DNA of 64,000 bases from Levilinea sp. (GTDB lineage: Bacteria; Chloroflexota; Anaerolineae; Anaerolineales; Anaerolineaceae), in contig JARKPO010000003.1 of NCBI GenBank assembly GCA_029975215.1, positions 124,001 to 188,000 of the forward strand, written 5' to 3'. The position numbers and the translations under genes are program-made. This document shows, one piece after another, positions 52,213 through 61,258 of this stretch (its first letter is position 1; the number at the start of each line of letters is the position of its first letter). The notes under the pieces were generated by a model that saw nothing but the letters and a program-made list of their open reading frames with translations, made no database searches and was not told where the DNA came from.

Positions 52213-53207
52213 GGCTCCGGCAGGTAATCGTTGCTGAAGGCGGCCTGCCAATCCAACGCTTTTTGCAGCAGGCCCATGCGCACCAGCAGGTCGTGCATGT
52301 TTTTCCAGGCCTGCGGGTCCGAATCGCCCAGGCGCTCATCCCCCCATAACTCAATCGAAGCTTTCAGTACCTGGCGCTGCACAGCATCCTCGGCCTTGAG
52401 ATTTTCCACATACCTCATGCTGATCTGATAGGCTTCGTCGGGGTTGGCGCGCGCATCCGTCAGGCCGCGCAGGGTGGCCGCCACCATGCGCCGCACCAGG
52501 TCGGGGTTCTCGCGCAGGGTGGTTTCGTTGGTGATCAGGCCGTTTCCTACCAGGGGCAGATAATCTGAGACACGCAGGGTGTTCACGGCCACGCCCTGGG
52601 CCTCCAATTGCACCGGCTCGTTGGCCACATACACCACCACCGCCTGCTCTTGATCCACGCTCAGGGCTTCGACCTGGTTATACCCGATGGTGTCCAGGGT
52701 GATATCGCTCTCTTTCAGGCCGCCCGCTTCCAACAGGGCGCGCAGGCCGATGTAGCTGGCCCCATACAGCACGGGCGTGCCGATGCGCTTGCCTTTCAGA
52801 TCCGCGGGTTGGCGAATGCCGGAGTCGGCTTTAGCGCTGACCCCCACAGGGAAATTCTGATACCAGTTCATCACGTACACCAGGGGCAGCCCCTGGGCGC
52901 GAGCCAGCAGCACCTGCTCGCCGGAAACCACGGCAAACGGCAGCTGGTTGGCGCCGGTCAGGGCCACCGCGTCGGTTTCAAAGGAATAATCCAGGCTCAG
53001 ATCAATACCGGCCTCACGGTAGTAGCCTTTATCCATTGCCACATACAGGGGGGCGAACTGCACATTGGGGATATAACCAACTGGCAGGCGCACAGCCGTC
53101 AGGGGGCCGGCGGCGGGCGTAGGCGGCGCGGCGCAGGCGGCCAGGCTGAGGGTGAGGGCGGCGGTCAGCAGAAAACGCACAAAACGGGGCACGGTGAACC
53201 TCCACAA
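52209..53207 (-). CDS. NMT1/THI5-like ABC transporter substrate-binding lipoprotein
   Basis: Lipobox SLAACAA; VGYIPNVQFAPLYVAMDKGYYREAGIDLSLDYSFETDAVAL. Confidence 0.92.
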   Translation of the reverse strand: MWRFTVPRFVRFLLTAALTLSLAACAAPPTPAAGPLTAVRLPVGYIPNVQFAPLYVAMDKGYYREAGIDLSLDYSFETDAVALTGANQLPFAVVSGEQVLLARAQGLPLVYVMNWYQNFPVGVSAKADSGIRQPADLKGKRIGTPVLYGASYIGLRALLEAGGLKESDITLDTIGYNQVEALSVDQEQAVVVYVANEPVQLEAQGVAVNTLRVSDYLPLVGNGLITNETTLRENPDLVRRMVAATLRGLTDARANPDEAYQISMRYVENLKAEDAVQRQVLKASIELWGDERLGDSDPQAWKNMHDLLVRMGLLQKALDWQAAFSNDYLPEP

Positions 53208-53218
53208 TGCATGAGAAT

Positions 53219-54040
53219 CTAACGCGGCGTTTCGGGGCGAGGCGCGTGCTGGTAGCGCAGCAGGCGCAGCTCCAACAGAATCACCAGGCCGTAGAGCGCC
53301 AGGGCCAGGACGATGAGGGTGAAGATGGCGGCGAACACCAGCGCGGTGTCATACTGTCCGCGGGCCACGTTGATCAGAAAGCCCAGCCCGCGGTCCGAGC
53401 CGACAAACTCGCCCACCACCGCGCCGATGACCGACAGGGTAGCGCCGATGCGCAGCCCGCCCAAAAACACGGGCAGAGCGGCGGGGATTTCCAGATGGCG
53501 CAGGGTTTGCAGGCGGGTGGCGCGCATGGCGCGCATCAGATCGCGCAGGTTATCCGGCACGGCGCGCAGGCCGACCACGGTGTTCACCAGCACGGGGAAG
53601 AAGACGATCAGAGCGCAGATGAGCACTTTGGAGAACATGCCGGGGCCAAACCAGATGACCAGCAGCGGGGCCACCGCCACGATGGGGATGGCCTGGGAGG
53701 CCACCAGATAAGGCGAGAGCAGCCGTTCCAGGGTGTGCGAACGCGCCAGGCCGTAGCCCAGCAGGGTGGCCAGCAGGCTGCCCGCCAGCAGACCGGCGAC
53801 CACCTCGCTGAGGGTGTAAAAGGTGTGGCGCAGCAGGCTGCCGTCTGTCAGCGCCGCCCAAAACCGCACGGCCACCTGGACGGGCGTGGGCAGAATGAAG
53901 GCGGGCAGTTTGGCCAGGGTCACCAGAATCTGCCAGGCTGCCAGCGCCGCCGCAAGCGACACGAGCAGCAGCCAATGTCCGTGGTGCCGCAGCAGGCGCA
54001 CGGCGCTGAGGGTGAGGGGTTCAAGGGCGGCCGGTTTCAT
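53219..54040 (-). CDS. ABC transporter permease (ThiX/SsuC-like)
   Basis: Hydrophobic helices; PRVLVNTVVGLRAVP / RATRLQTLRHLEIPAALPVFLGGLRIGATLSVIGAVVGEFVG. Confidence 0.92.
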   Translation of the reverse strand: MKPAALEPLTLSAVRLLRHHGHWLLLVSLAAALAAWQILVTLAKLPAFILPTPVQVAVRFWAALTDGSLLRHTFYTLSEVVAGLLAGSLLATLLGYGLARSHTLERLLSPYLVASQAIPIVAVAPLLVIWFGPGMFSKVLICALIVFFPVLVNTVVGLRAVPDNLRDLMRAMRATRLQTLRHLEIPAALPVFLGGLRIGATLSVIGAVVGEFVGSDRGLGFLINVARGQYDTALVFAAIFTLIVLALALYGLVILLELRLLRYQHAPRPETPR

Positions 54041-54100
54041 TCGCACAGTTCCATCCTGCCGGACGGGGCGCGTCCGGAGCAGCTTCAAGTTCGGGGAATC

Positions 54101-54128
54101 AAAAAACCCCGAAAAGGCGTTTTCGGGG
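54101..54128 (-). terminator. Riboswitch-associated intrinsic terminator
   Basis: Minus strand CCCCGAAAA-CGCC-TTTTCGGGG-TTTTTT. Confidence 0.9.
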
Positions 54129-54176
54129 CAGAACCGCAGGCGGTTTTTCCGGCGCAGTGAGCCGCGCACGGAGGGT

Positions 54177-54303
54177 ACCTTCTTTTATCCGGACTATACC
54201 GTCGACCCCGGAATTTCACCGGATCATACGCGCGAACGCGTTCGTGGGTTATCACCACCGATCGGGAATTGAGAGGTTTTCCTCCCGCACCCTGCCCCGA
54301 AGG
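54177..54303 (-). ncRNA. FMN riboswitch (RFN element)
   Basis: Minus strand CCTTCGGGGCAGGGTG...CAATTCCCGATCGGTGGTGATA...ATCCGGTGAAATTCCGGGGTCGACGGTATAGTCCGGATAAAAGAAGG matches RFN consensus blocks. Confidence 0.95.
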
Positions 54304-54449
54304 ATTTGTATTCAATTTCACAGCCAGTATAAGCCGGGGGGCGGGGAATGTCAAGACAGGCCAAAGACACAGGCGGCGGGCTTTATGCGGATGCTTTCTT
54401 TCGCCCTGCCCATCCGGTATAATACTTGTGAAATAGGAGGAATCAGCTC

Positions 54450-55088
54450 ATGTTTGACAGCTTTTTGCGCCGCCGCGAGGACGAAAAACGCATGATCGAA
54501 GAGGGCCGCCTGCCCCCCGGTCAGGCCGTCACCAACAAATTTCCGGTGCTGCATTACGGCCCCGTGCCCCACTTTAACCCCGATACCTGGACCTTCCGCG
54601 TGTACGGCACGGTGGAAAGTCCCCTGGAGCTTTCTTGGGAGCAGTTCCGCGCTCTGCCCAGTACGCGCATGACCCTGGACCTGCACTGTGTGACCGCCTG
54701 GAGCAATTTTGACACCCAATGGGAAGGGGTGGCTGTGCGCACCCTCATCGAGGCGGGGCTGGTGCGGCCGCTGCCGAACGCTCGTTTTGTGATTCAGCAC
54801 GCCGAGTATGGGTACACCACCAATTTGCCTTTGGAGATCGTGCTGAGCGACAACTTCTTATTGGCTTACCGCTACGAAGGTCAGCCGCTGACCCCCGACC
54901 ACGGTCATCCCTTGCGCGGGGTGGTGGGCGCTGTGCCGGGACGCGCGGATTTAAAAACCCCCTACCTGTGGAAGGGGGCCAAATGGCTGCGTGCGCTGGA
55001 ATTCAGCGCCGAAGACCGCCCGGGCTTTTGGGAGCGGGCCGGGTATCACAACGAGGCGGATGTGTGGAAAGAGGAGCGTTACGGCTAA
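54450..55088 (+). CDS. Sulfite oxidase/YedY-like molybdopterin-dependent oxidoreductase (no signal peptide)
   Basis: LDLHCVTAWSNFDTQWEGV, EYGYTTNLPLE, PLTPDHGHPLRGVVP-like region. Confidence 0.9.
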   Translation: MFDSFLRRREDEKRMIEEGRLPPGQAVTNKFPVLHYGPVPHFNPDTWTFRVYGTVESPLELSWEQFRALPSTRMTLDLHCVTAWSNFDTQWEGVAVRTLIEAGLVRPLPNARFVIQHAEYGYTTNLPLEIVLSDNFLLAYRYEGQPLTPDHGHPLRGVVGAVPGRADLKTPYLWKGAKWLRALEFSAEDRPGFWERAGYHNEADVWKEERYG

Positions 55089-55095
55089 GCGCGGC

Positions 55096-55362
55096 TCAGG
55101 GATGGGAAGAGCGGCGGTGTGAACGCCGCCGCAAGCCGACCCAACCGCACTGGTCGCATTGATATTTGCCGGTGGGGTACACCAACACCAGCCCCAGGGC
55201 TTTTTCCAGCCTGTTCCGGTGAATGCGCTCAATCGGCCCCCCACAGCGCGGGCAGTCTTCCTGGCGGTGGCGCCGGAACGTCACATTTAACACGCCCCAC
55301 AGCAGCAGCAGGGCCACGAACAAAATCAGAGGGTACCAGCGAGGGTCCATTTCACAATCCAA
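55096..55362 (-). CDS. Small membrane-anchored zinc-ribbon-like protein
   Basis: N-terminal TM, CPRCG and CDQCG motifs. Confidence 0.6.
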   Translation of the reverse strand: MDCEMDPRWYPLILFVALLLLWGVLNVTFRRHRQEDCPRCGGPIERIHRNRLEKALGLVLVYPTGKYQCDQCGWVGLRRRSHRRSSHP

Positions 55363-55444
55363 AGAACGCAGGAGATAGGATTCGCGCGCTGCCGTTTAGG
55401 GCCGCGGCGCGGAGGTTTGAGCCTGCCTATGATAAGATTGTAAC

Positions 55445-57712
55445 ATGATTACCTGTCTGCTGCAGTCGCTTATCCACCTTTTCCAGCAAGACGCGACCAC
55501 GCGTGAACTGCTCGAATCCAATTCCCGCAAGGTGATTTGGACCATGGGCGGGGTGTACCTGGCCTGGCATTTCATTGCCACCCTGTCCTGGCCGCAGATC
55601 TTCAGCCCCAGCCTGTGGCTGCTGAGCGGGGCGGTGCTGTTCACCGTGGTGGTCTCTTTGCGGCTGCTGGCGCACGCTTTTGCCGCCGCCCAGGGGGTGT
55701 GGTTTGTGGGCGTGGCCGGGACCATCCTGGGGGCTTACGGGCTGTATCAATGGCCGGAACTGCTGCTGGCGCTGGCGGCTTTGCCGCTGATGGCTCAGGT
55801 GATGATGGGGGTGCGTGGGGCCGTGGTGGTCAGCGTTGCCGCGCTGGGGGCCGTGCTGCTACTGCCGCTGGGCGCTGGTTTTCAGGTGGGGTTGTTTTTG
55901 GCGGTGGCGGCAGCTTTTTTCCTGGGGTGGGGGGTGTCGAGCAACCTGATTTCGGCCATTGAGGCTTCTTCCTACCATTACAACGAGGCTGTACGCCGCC
56001 TGGAGGAGACCCGCCAGCACCGTGCTCAGATCAGCGTGCTGCTGCGCGAACAGACCAAGGCCAATTACCAGCTGGAGCGCATGAACCGCATGTTGGCCTA
56101 TGCCCGCGCCAAGGCGGATGAGGCCCGTGAAGACCGCGACCGCTTCACCCTGGCGGTCAGCCATGAACTGCGCAGCCCGCTCAATTTCATCCTGGGTTTC
56201 AGCGATCTGATGGTGAATTCGCCGGAAACGTACGCCAGCCGGGAATCCTGGCCTCCGGGGCTGTATGATGACGTGCAGGAGATTTACCGCTCCAGCACCC
56301 ATCTTTTGGGCCTGATCAACGACATCCTGGACATGGGCAAGATGGATGCGCACCAGATGGTGCTGTTTAAAGAAAAGGCGCGCATCGAAGACATCCTCAA
56401 CGCGGTGCGCGACATGGTGGAAGCACCGGTGCGCAGCAAGGGCCTGGTGCTGCGCCTGGAGCTGGCCTCAGACCTGCCCGAATTGTATGTGGACTGTACG
56501 CGCATCCGCCAGGTGGTGCTGAACCTGGTGACCAACGCCATGCGCTTCACCCAGCGGGGCGGCATCACCATTCGCGCCGCTCTGGCGGGCGAGGTGGTGC
56601 GGGTGGAGGTGGAGGACAGCGGGTCGGGCATCTCACCCGAAGATCTGGAGCGCGTTTTCGATGAGTTCTTGCAGGCGGGCAGCGAAAACTGGCGGCGCGG
56701 ACAGGGCACCGGCCTGGGGCTTTCCATCGCGCGGCGCTTCATCGAACTGCACGGCGGCACGATCGGGGCTTCCAGTCAGCCGGGCCAGGGATCGCTGTTC
56801 TATTTCACCCTGCCGGTGCAGGCTCCGCTGGAAGAAGAATCCGCCCCGCTGCCTGCCGCTGCGGTCAGCCCTGCTGGGAAACCGCCCGCCCAGCGCGCCG
56901 TGGATGACCCCGACCGCCTGGTGCTGGTATTGGCTTCAGACGAGCGCCAGGTGCGCACCCTGCGCGAGGCGCTTTCGGGTTATGCGGTCACCAGCCTGTT
57001 GAACCCTGAAGGGCTTTTGGCGGCGGTGAATCAATGGTACCCGCGCGCTCTGGTGGTGGATCGGGCGATGGCCATGCGCGCGGAGGTGCAGCAGGCCCTC
57101 AAAAGCCTGCCTTATGACCTGCCCGTGTTTAAGGTGACGCTGATGGGCGGAGGGCTGGCGGGTCACGACCTGCCCGCGGGGGTGCTGCGCTATCTGGTTA
57201 AGCCGGTGACGCGCGCGGCCCTTTGGGAGGCCGTGTCTGCGCTGGGGGCAGAGCTGCGCACGCTGTTGGTGGTGGATGACGACCCTTCGATGGTGCGTTA
57301 TTTGACTCAGACGCTGAAGGCTTCGGCGGGTTCGGCCCCCGAATTCACCTTCTTACCCGCCCACACCGGCGGCGAGGCGGTTGCCCAGCTGCAAAGCGGG
57401 CAGGTAGACGCAGTACTGTTGGACCTGGATTTGCCGGATATGAACGGCTTTGCTGTGCTGGATTTTATTCAGAGCCTGCCGGAAGAAAAGCGCCCGCAGA
57501 CCCTGATCATCTCGGCCAACGATCTGGAACAGATGCTGGCCGCGCACCGTCAGGGCAGCCTGGAGGTGTGGCTGCGGCGTCCCTTCACGCGCGAAGAGGG
57601 TCAGCATCTGCTGCACGGGGCGTTGGACGCGGTGCGCCCGCAGTTTATTGAACCGAAAAATGGAGGCGCTGCAGGGAATCGAGAAGATCCTTCTGAGTCA
57701 CCGGCTTCTTAA
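55445..57712 (+). CDS. Membrane hybrid sensor histidine kinase with two C-terminal receiver-like domains
   Basis: TM region; SHELRSPLNFILGFSD; VEDSGSGISPEDLERVFDEF; GTGLGLSIARRFIELHGG; VVDDDPSMVRYL...LLDLDLPDMNG. Confidence 0.92.
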   Translation: MITCLLQSLIHLFQQDATTRELLESNSRKVIWTMGGVYLAWHFIATLSWPQIFSPSLWLLSGAVLFTVVVSLRLLAHAFAAAQGVWFVGVAGTILGAYGLYQWPELLLALAALPLMAQVMMGVRGAVVVSVAALGAVLLLPLGAGFQVGLFLAVAAAFFLGWGVSSNLISAIEASSYHYNEAVRRLEETRQHRAQISVLLREQTKANYQLERMNRMLAYARAKADEAREDRDRFTLAVSHELRSPLNFILGFSDLMVNSPETYASRESWPPGLYDDVQEIYRSSTHLLGLINDILDMGKMDAHQMVLFKEKARIEDILNAVRDMVEAPVRSKGLVLRLELASDLPELYVDCTRIRQVVLNLVTNAMRFTQRGGITIRAALAGEVVRVEVEDSGSGISPEDLERVFDEFLQAGSENWRRGQGTGLGLSIARRFIELHGGTIGASSQPGQGSLFYFTLPVQAPLEEESAPLPAAAVSPAGKPPAQRAVDDPDRLVLVLASDERQVRTLREALSGYAVTSLLNPEGLLAAVNQWYPRALVVDRAMAMRAEVQQALKSLPYDLPVFKVTLMGGGLAGHDLPAGVLRYLVKPVTRAALWEAVSALGAELRTLLVVDDDPSMVRYLTQTLKASAGSAPEFTFLPAHTGGEAVAQLQSGQVDAVLLDLDLPDMNGFAVLDFIQSLPEEKRPQTLIISANDLEQMLAAHRQGSLEVWLRRPFTREEGQHLLHGALDAVRPQFIEPKNGGAAGNREDPSESPAS

Positions 57713-58835
57713 GGAAGGCGGCGGCGCCCAGGGAGCGGGCCAGTTCGGCCTCTTCCCAGGCCGAGCACACAATCACCGGGATGGAACCCACCTGGGGATC
57801 CAGCTTGAGAGCTTGCAGCACCTCCCAACCGTCCACATGCGGCATCATCACATCCAGCGTGATCAGGGCGGGCTTGAGTTGGCGGGCTTTTTCCAACACC
57901 TGATCGGGATGGGTGAGCCCAACGATGTTCCAATCGGTACGGCTGAGGTAGCGGCGGAACATGTTGATGGCCGGTTCCTGGTCGTCCACCACCAGAATGG
58001 TGGCGGGGGCGGCGCTTTCCAGGCTCAGGGTCAGGATCAGGCGGTTGGCGATGTGTTCCTCGTTCAACTGCGCCCCGATCTGCTCGCTCCAGTACAGGGC
58101 GGCCTTCAGCAGGTCGCGGCCTTCGGCCTCATCCCCTGCTGCCAGGGCGGTTTCCAGCGGGGCCTCGACGGAGAGGTGAATGTGCTGTTCCTGGCTGCGG
58201 CAGCGCAGACACAGCTCGTCGCCGGTGCGCATATGAAAGGCATAGTTGAAGATGCTGATGATGATCTGGCGCAGGATCACACGGTCGGTGACGGCGCTGA
58301 TCGCCGCAGGCGGACATTCGCGCTGCACACTCACGCCCTCCTCTTCCAACCGCCGGTGCAGGATGTGCAGCACGCCGTCCACCACGCTGTGCACATCCAC
58401 CCGCTCGCGGTTGAGGACGTAAGCGGGCTGGCCGCCGGGGCCGGATTTATCCTGGGCGTCGTCGCGCAGGCCCAGCTTATCCCACAGGCGCGCGCTGAGG
58501 GCCTGCAGGGCTTTGTGCTGGTCGCGGCGCAGCTGCCGGTCGCTGACCGACAGGCGGGCGGCCAGTTCGGTGATGCTCATGCCTTCAACGAAGCGCTGGG
58601 TTAAGATGAGGTAGGGCCGCCACTCCACGCTCAGCCCGGGGCTGCCCTTGGTGGGCGGACGCAGCTCTTCCAGCGTGTCCAGAATCACCTGGCGCAGGTA
58701 TTCCCCCTTGCTGCCGGTGTATCCGGCGGGAAGCTGGAAGACCGAAAAGAGCAGGGGATGGGTTTCGAGAGCGGCGTAATCATAAAGATCCGCCATCACA
58801 TCTTTGATCAAACCGTCAAACATTTCTCGATCCAT
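57645..58835 (-). CDS. Atypical regulator: N-terminal HTH-like region, degenerate HATPase-like middle, C-terminal receiver
   Basis: MSITELAARLSVSDRQLRRDQHKAL; ILVVDDQEPAINMFRRYL...LDVMMPHVDGWEVLQALK...LKKPVT. Confidence 0.82.
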   Translation of the reverse strand: MDREMFDGLIKDVMADLYDYAALETHPLLFSVFQLPAGYTGSKGEYLRQVILDTLEELRPPTKGSPGLSVEWRPYLILTQRFVEGMSITELAARLSVSDRQLRRDQHKALQALSARLWDKLGLRDDAQDKSGPGGQPAYVLNRERVDVHSVVDGVLHILHRRLEEEGVSVQRECPPAAISAVTDRVILRQIIISIFNYAFHMRTGDELCLRCRSQEQHIHLSVEAPLETALAAGDEAEGRDLLKAALYWSEQIGAQLNEEHIANRLILTLSLESAAPATILVVDDQEPAINMFRRYLSRTDWNIVGLTHPDQVLEKARQLKPALITLDVMMPHVDGWEVLQALKLDPQVGSIPVIVCSAWEEAELARSLGAAAFLKKPVTQKDLLDSLQRLHFSVQ

Positions 58836-59019
58836 CATTCCTGCGCCGATCCTTTCGGGTGGGCCAACCTGCGGCAAAGATGTCAAAGGCATGTCCGCTG
58901 TATGGCCGAAAATGAATTGAGGCTGGCGGGTGGAGTGATTATACTATTTTTTGCAGGCCGCACCTGCGCCTTTGCGATTCACCGCCGCCGTGGTGTGTTG
59001 GCATGATTCGGCAAGGAGA

Positions 59020-60315
59020 ATGCATATGTTTATGAGGTCCTTCGCTCGCTGTTGGCTGTACGCCGCGATTTTGGCGGCGTTAGGCGCATGCACCTGGGCG
59101 GATCTGCGGCCAGGCAAGCCAACATCGTCGCTGCCGCAGAATCAGGTGGAGGTGTTTTCCTGGTGGACGGGCGGCGGTGAGGCGGCGGGATTAGACGCCA
59201 TGATCGAGGTCTTTCACCAGAAACATCCCGAGATCGAATTTATCAACGCGGCTGTGGCCGGGGGCGCGGGCACCAACGCGCGCGCGGTGCTGGCGGCTCG
59301 CTTGCAGGCGGGCGACCCGCCTGATTCCTGGCAGGGACACGCCGGGCAGGAGCTGATCGGCACCTATGTGGCGGCCAAACAGCTGGAACCGCTGAATTTC
59401 CTCTATGAACAGGAGGGCTGGCTGGAGGTCATGCCGGAGATGCTCATCCCGCTCATCTCGCAAAACGGGCAAATTTACTCCGTGCCGGTCAATATTCACC
59501 GCGCCAATATGCTGTGGTACAACCCCAAAGTGCTCAGCGCTCACCAGATTGCGCCGCCTCAAACCTTTGACGAATGGATCGCGGCTATGGAAAAGCTGCA
59601 GGCTGAGGGCATGGATGCCCCCTTGGCGCTGGGCGAGCAGTGGACGGCCATGCACCTGTTTGAAACCGTGCTGCTGGCCTCGTTGGGGCCGCAGGACTAC
59701 GCTGGCATCTGGACGGGCGCGGTGGGCTGGGATACGCCCCAAATGCAGCGGGCGCTGGAAGATTACCGGACGGTGATGCGCTTCACCAATTCAGACGCGG
59801 CCTCGCTGGCCTGGCAGGACGCGGCGCAGTTGGTGGTCAATGGGGACGCGGCCTTTAACGTGATGGGCGACTGGGCCGAAGGTTTTTTTAAAGAATTGGG
59901 CAAGACCCCTCTTGAAGATTTTGGCTGGCAGCCTGTGCCGGGGACCCAGGGAACCTTTCAGTTCCTCTCGGATTCGTTTGTGCTGCCCGCCAGCGCCCCC
60001 CACCGTGAGGCCGCCATTGCCTGGCTGAAGGTGGCGGGTTCAAAAGAAGGCCAGGATGCCTTCAACCCCGTCAAAGGCTCCATCCCGGCCCGCGCCGACG
60101 CGGACCGCAGCCTGTATGACGAATATTTGCAGTCGGCGATGGACGACTGGAAAACCAACACGGTGGTGGGGTCGCTTTCGCACGGCGTGGTGGCCAATGA
60201 CTCGTGGAAGCAGGAGATTGATACCGCTTTGGGGCTGTTTTTGCAAAGCAAGGACGTGGAGGCCTTCCAACAGGCGCTGTTAGCGGCCTGTCAAAAATCG
60301 GGGCCGTGCCCGTGA
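59020..60315 (+). CDS. Carbohydrate ABC transporter substrate-binding lipoprotein
   Basis: ALGACTW lipobox; VEVFSWWTGGGEAAGLDAMIEVFHQKHPEIEF; upstream of MalFG-like permeases. Confidence 0.92.
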   Translation: MHMFMRSFARCWLYAAILAALGACTWADLRPGKPTSSLPQNQVEVFSWWTGGGEAAGLDAMIEVFHQKHPEIEFINAAVAGGAGTNARAVLAARLQAGDPPDSWQGHAGQELIGTYVAAKQLEPLNFLYEQEGWLEVMPEMLIPLISQNGQIYSVPVNIHRANMLWYNPKVLSAHQIAPPQTFDEWIAAMEKLQAEGMDAPLALGEQWTAMHLFETVLLASLGPQDYAGIWTGAVGWDTPQMQRALEDYRTVMRFTNSDAASLAWQDAAQLVVNGDAAFNVMGDWAEGFFKELGKTPLEDFGWQPVPGTQGTFQFLSDSFVLPASAPHREAAIAWLKVAGSKEGQDAFNPVKGSIPARADADRSLYDEYLQSAMDDWKTNTVVGSLSHGVVANDSWKQEIDTALGLFLQSKDVEAFQQALLAACQKSGPCP

Positions 60316-60370
60316 GACCCCGCCCAAACTCGGGCCGCGCCACGGCGCGCGGACAGATCGTAGGATTGTG

Positions 60371-61258
60371 ATGCGGATCAAGAAAGACACCCTGTACAGC
60401 TTCTTGCTGGTACTGCCCTCCCTGGCGGCGGTGGCTATTTTCGTCTACGGATTCATCGGCTGGACGCTGCGCGTGGCCTTGAGCCAATGGACGGGGCTGC
60501 TGCCGGATTACACCTGGGTGGGGCTGCAAAACTTTGTCAATCTTTTCCGGGATCCGCGCTTTTTCATTGACATCCGCAATACGGTCATCTTTACCCTGGT
60601 GTTCATCAGCGGTTCGCTGATTATCGGTATGGGTACAGCGGTGCTGCTGGATCAAAATATCCGCGCAGAAGGCTTTTTCCGCAGCGTGTACCTCTTCCCC
60701 ATGGCGATTTCGTTCATCGTCACCGGCGTAGTCTGGCGCTGGCTGATGAACCCGGCCATGGGATCGCGCATGAGCGGGTTAAACCTGCTCTTCAGCAGTT
60801 TGGGACTGGACTTTTTGGTGAGCCAATGGCACACCACGCCGGTGTGGGGCATTGCCGCCATCGCCCTGCCGGCAGTGTGGCAGATGTCGGGCTACACCAT
60901 GGCCCTTTATCTGGCCGGGCTGCGCGCCATTCCGGATGAGCTGCGCGAGGCAGCCCGCGTGGACGGGGCCAGCGAGATGCAGATCTTTTCCAACATCGTT
61001 TTCCCCCTGCTGCGGCCGGTGACGCTGAGCGCGATAGTCATTTTGGGGCACATTTCGCTCAAGGTCTTTGATTTGATCGTGGCGGTGGCGGGCAAGCAGA
61101 TCCCTCTGGACGTTCCGGCGATTTATATGTGGCAGACCACTTTTGACGGTTATTTCTTTGGGCGCGGTGCGGCCATCGGTATTTTTCTGTTGATCAGCGT
61201 GGCCGTGCTGATTGTGCCGTATTTGATTTTCTCGCTGCGCGGGGAGGTGGAACTGTGA
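60371..61258 (+). CDS. Carbohydrate ABC transporter permease (MalF-like)
   Basis: EAARVDGASEMQIFSNIVFPLLRP EAA loop. Confidence 0.93.
   Translation: MRIKKDTLYSFLLVLPSLAAVAIFVYGFIGWTLRVALSQWTGLLPDYTWVGLQNFVNLFRDPRFFIDIRNTVIFTLVFISGSLIIGMGTAVLLDQNIRAEGFFRSVYLFPMAISFIVTGVVWRWLMNPAMGSRMSGLNLLFSSLGLDFLVSQWHTTPVWGIAAIALPAVWQMSGYTMALYLAGLRAIPDELREAARVDGASEMQIFSNIVFPLLRPVTLSAIVILGHISLKVFDLIVAVAGKQIPLDVPAIYMWQTTFDGYFFGRGAAIGIFLLISVAVLIVPYLIFSLRGEVEL

Noticed and set aside
54177-54303. Considered a TPP riboswitch because the transporter is THI5-like
   Set aside because: Sequence matches RFN/FMN blocks (CCGGTGAAATTCCGG, GTCCGGAT...AGAAGG), not the THI element
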